From contig JAWXCH010000581.1 in NCBI GenBank assembly GCA_034440595.1, forward strand, positions 1-5,363: a stretch of 5,363 bases of DNA. Reading direction: 5' to 3'. The stretch comes from JAWXCH01 sp034440595 (GTDB taxonomy: Bacteria > Planctomycetota > Planctomycetia > Pirellulales > JALHPA01). Shown in pieces: positions 1 to 4,998 of the stretch (positions are counted from its first letter, which is position 1; each line of letters begins with the position of its first letter). The position numbers and the translations under genes are program-made. The notes under the pieces were generated by a model. That model searched no databases, was not told where the DNA came from, and was given only the letters and a program-made list of their open reading frames with translations.

Positions 1-618
1 GGAGTAGAAGTTCTGACGCGCTCATTTAGCGGCAGTACATTTAAGCTGAAAGCTGAGATGACGGCGCAGCTTGACGCAGATAGAAAACCGGTCGGCTTGA
101 AAGAGATCGACTATGCCGAAGCCAGTGCGGACGATGATCGAGTTGTCCATGGGCTGGTGACGCAGAGTTCCGAAAATATTCGTTACGTTGGCTTCGAGAA
201 CGTCGATGGAAAACTTACTCAGTATTATAGTTTTTCGGAGTTGATTGATGCAAATTCAGCTGATGCTGACTTGTATGCCGTGACCAAGCTCGCCTACGGT
301 GATGGTGCCGCGATCGTCAAGATTTCTAACTCAGACGATGAGGATGGTACGTACACGGAGGGTTGGAGTGGGACGTCACTCAATGAGGACGGGTCTTCTT
401 CACGGCTTGCTAAGGTGCAAGATAAGACCTCCGATTTGATGGACGATGAAGACGAAGATGAATTGGATCTTGAGCTTGAAGCTGCCCAGAAATTCGATTG
501 CGACACCACGGCAGATATTTCTATGGAACTAGAGATGGCAGACTTTGCAGAGTGTCTCGAGGCCTATGAGATCGATCAGGAAGGCAGCGAGATGTGCACC
601 GACATCGCGTACGACTAA
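1..618 (+). CDS. acidic protein of unknown function, 5' end outside window
   Basis: The reading frame is open from the first base to the TAA at 616-618, giving 205 residues. The gene almost certainly starts upstream: the ATG at 58 has no convincing ribosome site and the 19 codons before it read as normal protein. I recognise no domain. The visible part is strikingly acidic, with an Asp/Glu-rich run (DDEDEDELDLELE, about 390-300 bases before the stop-side Cys residues, roughly residues 149-161), and three Cys in the last 45 residues (FDCD, AECL, EMCT), one of which must stay unpaired if the others form a disulfide. No membrane segment is visible, and whether it has a signal peptide cannot be judged because the N-terminus is missing. 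It lies 41 bases before an acidic lipoprotein gene on the same strand, with no clear terminator between them, so the two may be co-transcribed and work in the same compartment. That pairing is inference. The coding call is firm; function is unknown. Confidence 0.8.
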   Translation, partial: GVEVLTRSFSGSTFKLKAEMTAQLDADRKPVGLKEIDYAEASADDDRVVHGLVTQSSENIRYVGFENVDGKLTQYYSFSELIDANSADADLYAVTKLAYGDGAAIVKISNSDDEDGTYTEGWSGTSLNEDGSSSRLAKVQDKTSDLMDDEDEDELDLELEAAQKFDCDTTADISMELEMADFAECLEAYEIDQEGSEMCTDIAYD

Positions 619-659
619 AATTTTTAGGTTTTTTGGAATGACTTTCTGCTGGAGGAATA

Positions 660-1655
660 ATGTCGTCTCGTTCAATTCTCGTGATCTGTGGGTTAGTGTT
701 GCTGGGTGCTTGTAGTAAAGGCGAAGATGACGATAAGTCGGATAGGAAGAGTTACGACTTTTCAGCCGACTCGTCGGTAAGCCTTGCGGATGGCAACCTG
801 GAATTAGATCTCGATCGAGCTGCGCTTACCGATAACGCCGAAGACACCTGCGATGGCCAGCCCAACTACGTTTGCACAGCACCCTCTGTCTTGACTGGTA
901 AGTATTTCAGTGTCGGCCTGCTGATCCAAGCGGGTGGCGCTGGTATGCAGAGCTACCTGCTTGCTGATAATTGGCGAGACCTGGATGGCACCGCGGCGAC
1001 GTACGACTTCGATGCGGCGGCACCGGTTGTTTCCGAGGGCGAGCTGACCTGCTGCGGCGGGGAAGGCGATCTTACGGGAGACAATGTATATTTCTCAGAT
1101 GTGGCATACCTCTTTGGATACCTTGATGCGACCTTCAAGATTCCTTATACCAGTGCTCAGCTAGACACGGTCTCAGCAACCATGGAAGGCGAACACACGG
1201 TGCGCTTCGTGTTGGCTGATGATGTTCTTGAAGATTACGTAAGGGGTGATCTGCTCTACAAAGACATAGATGGTACCTTCAAATGGGTCGATCAAAACGG
1301 CAATTTCTCGGCGACAAGACCCAGTGATCCCATCACTATGGCAGACGATGTTGTGGATTATAAGAATCCTTTCTCAGAACTAGAAGACGCTGCAATACCG
1401 GTGCTCTATTCCGCGCTCAATGATTCCAGTGCCGGCGGCGTCAACGTGACATCGGAAGATGACCTTCAAGAGGCCGATCGTACATACAGCTTTGACTTTG
1501 ATTCCACGGATTTGGTTGTGATTATGGAAGGCCAAGATGCATTGTCCGAGATTCAAACGATCGCAAATTTGCTGGCAGAACTGCATATCCAGGGCATGAA
1601 AAACGACGAGCTTGAATTTGGGAAGACCGGCAAATCAACGTTAACGGTCGAGTAA
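660..1655 (+). CDS. acidic lipoprotein of unknown function
   Basis: This gene encodes 331 residues. The start is set by GGAGGA at 651-656, four to five bases before the ATG. The N-terminus is a typical lipoprotein signal: Arg4, a hydrophobic stretch at about 6-15, and the lipobox Leu15-Gly16-Ala17-Cys18, followed by Ser19. Cleavage would leave Cys18 lipidated, and Ser at +2 fits outer-membrane sorting in enteric-type Lol systems. A charged linker (GEDDDKSDRK, 21-30) leads into a soluble domain with Cys64, Cys72 and the adjacent pair Cys131-Cys132, which could form two disulfides in the periplasm. The mature protein is rich in Asp and Glu. I recognise no catalytic motif or named domain. It follows another acidic protein gene by 41 bases, and the next gene downstream has its own promoter 100 or so bases away, so genes one and two may form a unit. 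A surface or periplasmic role is inferred from the lipobox only. Confidence 0.85.
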   Translation: MSSRSILVICGLVLLGACSKGEDDDKSDRKSYDFSADSSVSLADGNLELDLDRAALTDNAEDTCDGQPNYVCTAPSVLTGKYFSVGLLIQAGGAGMQSYLLADNWRDLDGTAATYDFDAAAPVVSEGELTCCGGEGDLTGDNVYFSDVAYLFGYLDATFKIPYTSAQLDTVSATMEGEHTVRFVLADDVLEDYVRGDLLYKDIDGTFKWVDQNGNFSATRPSDPITMADDVVDYKNPFSELEDAAIPVLYSALNDSSAGGVNVTSEDDLQEADRTYSFDFDSTDLVVIMEGQDALSEIQTIANLLAELHIQGMKNDELEFGKTGKSTLTVE

Positions 1656-1826
1656 TATCGTTCTGTCTCCGGACGCCATCGTCAGATTGTAAGTGAACCG
1701 CTCCGTTCCGCAATGCAGGAGAATTGGAACACCCAGCTGTGACCAAGTTTGCGCTCGGTAAATTGACTGAGCAGCAATTCCCGGATAAAGTTCTTGCAAC
1801 TAAAATTTTCAACAGGGAGTTGTTGC
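1656..1826 (+). promoter_or_regulatory. intergenic region with sigma70-type promoter at 1763-1791
   Basis: Within this 171-base gap a -35 box TTGACT (1763-1768, five of six matches to consensus) and a -10 box TAAAGT (1786-1791, four of six) are separated by the ideal 17 bases. Transcription would start near 1797-1799, leaving a leader of about 29 bases that contains the GGGAG ribosome site (1815-1819) of the gene starting at 1827. This makes that gene an independent transcription unit. No clear terminator for the lipoprotein gene is visible in the first part of the gap. The promoter is called from sequence alone and assumes a sigma70-like housekeeping factor. Confidence 0.55.
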
Positions 1827-2282
1827 ATGAGAGTATGGGCGCTAGCATTTTATTTTTCCTTCCTATCCGGTTCTGTTTTTGCGGCAGATTTTACTTTTAA
1901 ACTTAAAGAAATCAGAACCACGGGTGTGCAAACCGCGACGGCAGATATGCCGGTGACGATCAATGGTGTGAGCACGACTTTGAAACTAAACGGTAAACTG
2001 AGAGTAAAGGATGGCGAGAACGCCAGCGTTCAGGTTGGTCAGGAGTTCGATGCCGAAGTGGATATGCTGGAAGCTGTGAAGCAATACTGCGCAGCTCAGT
2101 ATGCGCCACAAGGCAACTTGGTATTCGAAATGCCGAGACATCGTTTCTATGACTATGAACCTGTGGTCATACTGGGTGTTGCCGAAGTTGGGCATGGCCA
2201 GTTAGCAGCTCCAAAAGATGTTTTTTATACCTACTATCATAAAGGCAATAAGTACGAGCGCAGTCATTCCTGCGTTGAATAG
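1827..2282 (+). CDS. small exported protein of unknown function
   Basis: This gene encodes 151 residues from the ATG at 1827, which has GGGAG (1815-1819) seven bases upstream. A TTG in frame at 1794 would add 11 residues, but it has no ribosome site and lies about where transcription should begin, so I reject it. Residues 1-19 form a classical Sec signal peptide: Arg2, a hydrophobic core, then SVFA with likely cleavage after Ala19, just before Ala20-Asp21. The mature protein, about 132 residues, begins with alternating polar and hydrophobic residues that suggest beta strands, and carries two Cys (88 and 149) able to form one disulfide. I recognise no family. It probably acts in the periplasm or outside the cell. 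It has its own promoter upstream and a strong hairpin just after its stop, so it looks like a single-gene unit. Nothing visible ties it to the microcin-like operon downstream apart from position. Confidence 0.8.
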   Translation: MRVWALAFYFSFLSGSVFAADFTFKLKEIRTTGVQTATADMPVTINGVSTTLKLNGKLRVKDGENASVQVGQEFDAEVDMLEAVKQYCAAQYAPQGNLVFEMPRHRFYDYEPVVILGVAEVGHGQLAAPKDVFYTYYHKGNKYERSHSCVE

Positions 2283-2291
2283 GTAATCCTT

Positions 2292-2335
2292 CATCGTGAG
2301 GTCAGCCCGTGTCATCACGAGTTGACCTCACGATG
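2292..2335. terminator. long near-perfect hairpin after the exported-protein gene
   Basis: The arms CATCGTGAGGTCA (2292-2304) and TGACCTCACGATG (2323-2335) are perfect 13-base inverted complements. Pairing continues inward with G2305-T2322 (wobble) and C2306-G2321, then one C/A mismatch, then CGTG (2308-2311) with CACG (2316-2319) around the tetraloop TCAT. The whole 44 bases therefore fold on one axis. It begins nine bases after a stop codon, which fits a transcription end or mRNA 3' stabilising structure. There is no T-run after it on either strand, so it is not a canonical intrinsic terminator. It could also be a dispersed palindromic repeat or a dyad operator. The structure is certain; its role is not. 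Confidence 0.55.
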
Positions 2336-2566
2336 CCAAATAATTCCGCCATTAATGTACCGCCGCGGTTTGCTTTTGAAACCATCGGCCATGCCTAAAA
2401 ACTCGCCATAACAAGAAATTCCCCTGTAATATTTCCGGCTTACGCTTGTGCGCCGCAATGGCACATCGATTGCAAAAGTCGTCGCAGCATCCAAGAAGGA
2501 CGCAAGACAACAAGGCAGTGCATAGGGCACTTCCGAAAAAACATTTTACTCTAGGGGAGACCACAA
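2336..2566 (+). promoter_or_regulatory. leader and probable promoter region of the microcin-like operon
   Basis: These 231 bases hold no convincing gene and must contain the promoter for the heptapeptide gene unless transcription reads through the hairpin at 2292-2335. The best promoter I can see is weak: TCGCCA (2403-2408), an 18-base spacer, and TAATAT (2427-2432). A second possible -10, TTTACT (2545-2550), has no -35 box and would leave almost no leader. A short hairpin, AGTGC (2517-2521) with GCACT (2527-2531), lies just before the ribosome site. In E. coli, sequences upstream of mccA are known to weaken the mccA-mccB terminator, so this leader may have a regulatory role, but nothing here proves it. 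Confidence 0.3.
2553..2560 (+). promoter_or_regulatory. strong ribosome binding site of the heptapeptide gene
   Basis: AGGGGAGA lies six bases before the ATG at 2567, near-ideal spacing. An in-frame TAG at 2552-2554 overlaps its first bases, and no start codon lies between that stop and the ATG, so translation from this site can only yield the seven-residue peptide. A strong site on so short a gene is the main sign that the gene is real. Confidence 0.75.
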
Positions 2567-2590
2567 ATGGACGACGAAGCTTCAAACTAG
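2567..2590 (+). CDS. mccA: MccA-like heptapeptide precursor of a peptidyl-nucleotide antibiotic
   Basis: The codons ATG GAC GAC GAA GCT TCA AAC TAG encode Met-Asp-Asp-Glu-Ala-Ser-Asn. E. coli MccA is also a heptapeptide (MRTGNAN), and a C-terminal Asn is the residue MccB activates and joins to a nucleotide through an N-P bond; predicted MccA peptides in other bacteria keep that Asn. The evidence here is: exactly seven residues, Asn last, an AGGGGAGA ribosome site six bases upstream, an in-frame stop just before that site, a terminator-like hairpin 12 bases after the stop, and an MccB-like gene next, followed by an MccC-like exporter. The penultimate residue is Ser where E. coli has Ala. The peptide is acidic, with a net charge near -3 before modification, unlike the basic E. 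coli and Helicobacter peptides, which could mean a different uptake route or target range. In the known pathway, processing inside a target cell releases a non-hydrolysable aspartyl-nucleotide that blocks aspartyl-tRNA synthetase. That activity is inferred here from the family. Confidence 0.85.
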   Translation: MDDEASN

Positions 2591-2602
2591 TTAGTTACTT
2601 TG

Positions 2603-2622
2603 GCGGGGGCGTTAGCCCCCGC
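2603..2622 (+). terminator. intergenic terminator/attenuator between mccA-like and mccB-like genes
   Basis: The arms GCGGGGGC (2603-2610) and GCCCCCGC (2615-2622) form a perfect 8-base, all-GC stem around the loop GTTA. The tract that follows (ATCTATTTGATC, 2623-2634) is only moderately T-rich, which predicts partial termination. In E. coli and Helicobacter pylori mcc operons a terminator in this same position gives an abundant short mccA mRNA and a minor full-length mRNA, and ribosome binding to mccA promotes termination. Here the stem begins 12 bases after the stop codon, so a ribosome at the stop would reach its base. Partial, ribosome-linked termination is inferred from those systems. Confidence 0.7.
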
Positions 2623-2656
2623 ATCTATTTGATCAGAGATTTGGGAGGAACCGGTT

Positions 2657-3715
2657 GTGACCTTGAGTGAAAAAAGATTTGTGCTGGCAAAATATGTTCG
2701 AGCAGGAATATCTGGTGACGTGTTGTGCTTTGGGTTTGGATCAATACAAACGAGGATTGAAGACCCCGATCTCCAGAGTAGTGTTCTTATGGCCGCCGAT
2801 TTTCTTTTACAGCCACGCACCCTCGCCGAAGTTTTTTTCTTCCTCACCAACGACAAAGAAGTTCCGGCCTTGCTTGCCACTGAGGCCATCAATCTATTGC
2901 AGAGCGGCAATTACCTGATGGCGAGCGGTTCCTATGACCGCCATGATCGCTATAGCCGCCATGCTCTTTACTACGCATTAAATGGTGAAGACCCAGCTGA
3001 TCTGCAGGAGAGCCTGCAGAAATCCCACGTCGCCGTAGTCGGCTGCGGTGGCATCGGTAATCAGGTTTCTGTCTCCCTGGCGACCGCGGGCATTGGCCGT
3101 CTGACACTTATCGATAACGATCAGATCGAGATCTCGAATCTGACGCGGCAGATTCTTTTTACCGAAAACGACCTCGGCAAATCCAAAACCGAAACCTTAC
3201 GGAAGGCCTTGGCCCTTCGCGCCAGCGGCATTACGATCGATGCCATCGATACGAAACTTTTCACGGATCAAGACTTTGCCAAAATTCCCGATTGCGACCT
3301 TATTGTTCTCTCCGCGGACTCCCCCGGGATCACGCGCCGCGTTAATGATTACGCCATCGCGCGCGGTATTCCGTTTGTAAATGTAGGCTATGTTAACGAC
3401 ATCGCCATCTGGGGGCCTTTTGTTATTCCGGGAGAAACTGGTTGCTTGGCATGCCGGCAGCACAATGCTAAATCCGAAGCAGCTTCAGCTCTCAAGAACA
3501 CTCTTCTCGGAAATATTAACGCCAACTACCAAGCGCCATCGATCGGGCCCATCAATATGCTGGCGTCAGCTCTGGCGTGTGTTGACATCATCAAATTTCT
3601 GGGCGGGTTTGGCGAAATCAAATCACTGAACAAGCGCGTTGGTTACTGGACTCATTCCGGATCGTTTGAATACCAAGACTATGCCCGTAATACCGAATGT
3701 CAGGTTTGCGGCTAA
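2657..3715 (+). CDS. mccB: MccB-like peptide nucleotidyltransferase (ThiF/E1 fold)
   Basis: This gene encodes 352 residues, against about 350 for E. coli MccB, from a GTG start with GGGAGGA (2643-2649) seven bases upstream. Residues 1 to about 90 match the position of the MccB peptide-clamp (RRE-like) domain, which holds the precursor peptide. The E1 fold follows: the DRYSRH segment (97-102), the nucleotide-binding loop Gly-Cys-Gly-Gly-Ile-Gly (129-134), Asp-Asn-Asp at 153-155, NLTRQILF (161-168) with the ATP-contacting Arg, Lys175 and Lys177, and the acidic ADSP turn (220-223). Two Cys pairs, CLAC (263-266) and CQVC (348-351), should bind a structural zinc. The expected reaction uses two nucleotides: activation of the peptide's terminal Asn, then formation of an N-P bond to the nucleotide. 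Whether it uses ATP or CTP, as MccB enzymes of the Bacillus and Yersinia type do, cannot be read from sequence. The heptapeptide gene just upstream separates it from ThiF and MoeB. Basic residues in the clamp (Lys6, Arg7, Lys12, Arg15) could suit an acidic peptide. Its stop overlaps the next start by one base. Confidence 0.88.
   Translation: MTLSEKRFVLAKYVRAGISGDVLCFGFGSIQTRIEDPDLQSSVLMAADFLLQPRTLAEVFFFLTNDKEVPALLATEAINLLQSGNYLMASGSYDRHDRYSRHALYYALNGEDPADLQESLQKSHVAVVGCGGIGNQVSVSLATAGIGRLTLIDNDQIEISNLTRQILFTENDLGKSKTETLRKALALRASGITIDAIDTKLFTDQDFAKIPDCDLIVLSADSPGITRRVNDYAIARGIPFVNVGYVNDIAIWGPFVIPGETGCLACRQHNAKSEAASALKNTLLGNINANYQAPSIGPINMLASALACVDIIKFLGGFGEIKSLNKRVGYWTHSGSFEYQDYARNTECQVCG
3001..3020. 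repeat. perfect 8-base inverted repeat inside the mccB-like gene
   Basis: TCTGCAGG (3001-3008) and CCTGCAGA (3013-3020) are perfect inverted complements around AGAG. The hairpin lies at codons 115-122, which read Asp-Leu-Gln-Glu-Ser-Leu-Gln-Lys, between the peptide-clamp domain and the nucleotide-binding loop. The repeated Leu-Gln codons alone may account for it. No T-run follows, so it is not a terminator. Confidence 0.4.
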
Positions 3716-4998
3716 TGCAAAGCACCACTCACAACAGTTTCTATTTGAGCTCGCTATCGGGAGCGTTGGTGAGTGTGCGCATGCTGATCGGGGCGATTCA
3801 TTCACTTTATTTGTTGAATTCTGGCGTGAGCTTAGCGAACCTTGCCAGCCTGCAAATTGTTTTTTCAGTAACAGTTCTCTTCCTCGAAGTCCCGACGGGC
3901 TTAATTTCGGATTTCTTTGGCAGGAAGGGCAATATTTTGGCGGCTTGCGCCGCGTTGGCGCTGTTTTATGGGTGCAGCCTGTTTGCTCCGAATATGGTGG
4001 TGTTGAGTTTGGGCGAGTTTTTTTATGGACTTGGACTGAGCATGGTATCCGGTACCCTCGTCTCTTGGTTGGTGGATACCGTCCGGCGTGAATTTCCCAA
4101 CGAACCGGGAAAAATGGCGCATTACGGATTTCTGAGTTCGGAAACGGCAGCCCTGGGCTCAGTTGTGGCGGGCATTATCGGCGCCGTCCTTTTTCGGTAT
4201 TGGGGTGGGAGTGGCAGCGTCGTTTACTTGGTTGCCCTCGGTTCTATGCTCGTCCTTCTTGGCCTCTTCGCCATGATCCCGGACGTGCCCGCGGCCCATA
4301 AGGCTAAGGCTGTTAGAACTTACCTGCGCGAGGTTAAGGATACCGTCTCGGTGGTGGTAGCTAGCCGGGTTGGGATGATCTATCTTTTACTTTGCTCCTT
4401 AGTTGCGGCAGCCTGCCAACCGATCTTTCACTATTGGCAGCCTTATTTCATCCAGATCATCAACCGCTCGCCGGCGCTGGCGCCGTGGTCGCACGATCAG
4501 AGCCTGCTCTTAGGGGCGGTCTTCGCGATCTACTGCCTCTTTCGCTATGTGTTTAACCGTGTGGTTAGAAAAGTGCTGCTTTCGCGTTTCGCTGTCCTGC
4601 CACTTTTGGAATGCGTCTCACTGTTGGCGGCTCTTGCCTGCGCGGGGTTCTTTCTTTGTGGCACAGACTCACTTTTCACGTCGCTGGTGCTTTTCTGCAC
4701 GGTTCAGGGCTGTCTTTGTCTCATAATGACTGGATCGCAAAATGAGTTTGTAAAACACCTTGAGACGTCGTCTATGGCGAGCACCCTTTCCGTCTATCAG
4801 ATGCTAGGTCGGGTCACGGGCATTGGTATGTTGGGGCTTATTGCGTTGGTTGTGAACGACCATAACATGGGAATTATTTTTGCTGCGGTCTCTCTGTTCT
4901 TTCTATCTTGTGCACTGGTCTTTCGCCACTGGCGAACGGTAGAGCGGAAAGATAGTGAACTATATTCCACGATCACCTCACTTGGAGAAATGTCATGA
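3715..4998 (+). CDS. mccC: MFS exporter, MccC-like (product export and self-protection)
   Basis: This gene encodes 427 residues from the ATG at 3715, whose first base is the last base of the upstream TAA (TAATG), a layout that couples translation. An in-frame ATG at 3697 would add six residues, but it lies inside the previous gene and has no ribosome site. The protein is a major facilitator superfamily transporter with about 12 membrane segments, near residues 15-35, 45-65, 74-91, 96-120, 142-161, 168-188, 216-236, 264-281, 294-313, 320-340, 362-381 and 385-403, and a charged central loop at about 190-212. MFS motif A is visible after segment 2 as Gly62-x3-Asp66-x2-Gly69-Arg70-Lys71, preceded by LEVPT. 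By position and family it corresponds to MccC, the inner-membrane pump that exports the finished peptide-nucleotide and so helps protect the producer. Specificity for this product is inferred from the operon, since MFS sequence alone does not show the substrate. Confidence 0.85.
   Translation: MQSTTHNSFYLSSLSGALVSVRMLIGAIHSLYLLNSGVSLANLASLQIVFSVTVLFLEVPTGLISDFFGRKGNILAACAALALFYGCSLFAPNMVVLSLGEFFYGLGLSMVSGTLVSWLVDTVRREFPNEPGKMAHYGFLSSETAALGSVVAGIIGAVLFRYWGGSGSVVYLVALGSMLVLLGLFAMIPDVPAAHKAKAVRTYLREVKDTVSVVVASRVGMIYLLLCSLVAAACQPIFHYWQPYFIQIINRSPALAPWSHDQSLLLGAVFAIYCLFRYVFNRVVRKVLLSRFAVLPLLECVSLLAALACAGFFLCGTDSLFTSLVLFCTVQGCLCLIMTGSQNEFVKHLETSSMASTLSVYQMLGRVTGIGMLGLIALVVNDHNMGIIFAAVSLFFLSCALVFRHWRTVERKDSELYSTITSLGEMS

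Noticed and set aside
294..509. Minus-strand frames opposite the acidic genes, such as this Ser-rich one
   Set aside because: They are reverse readings of Asp/Glu- and Ser-rich codons, with no ribosome sites and no recognisable protein.
1794..1826. Longer start (TTG at 1794) for the small exported protein
   Set aside because: It has no ribosome site and would put 11 extra residues before a complete signal peptide; ATG at 1827 has GGGAG at proper spacing.
1724..1900. TTG-started frame after a GGAG-like site in the gap before the exported-protein gene
   Set aside because: It overlaps the predicted promoter and the ribosome site, signal peptide and start of the real gene at 1827; its second half is only the out-of-frame reading of that gene.
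2355..2411. 18-codon frame (and a 21-codon frame from 2333) as other precursor peptides
   Set aside because: Neither has a ribosome site and neither ends in Asn, so they do not fit an MccB substrate.
2553..2620. Pairing of the GGGG in the precursor ribosome site with the CCCC of the terminator arm as an antiterminator
   Set aside because: Only four pairs can form and they do not extend on either side, far weaker than the 8-base terminator stem.
2446..2670. 74-codon + strand frame covering the heptapeptide gene and the hairpin
   Set aside because: It has no ribosome site, reads straight through the terminator-like hairpin and overlaps the start of the mccB-like gene; the strong ribosome site at 2553-2560 serves the heptapeptide frame instead.
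3697..3714. Longer start (ATG at 3697) for the exporter
   Set aside because: It has no ribosome site and lies inside the mccB-like gene; ATG at 3715 overlaps the stop codon in the usual coupled arrangement.
3639..4091. 150-codon + strand frame in the mccB-mccC junction region
   Set aside because: It is an out-of-frame reading of the exporter gene, whose own frame has clear membrane segments and MFS motif A.
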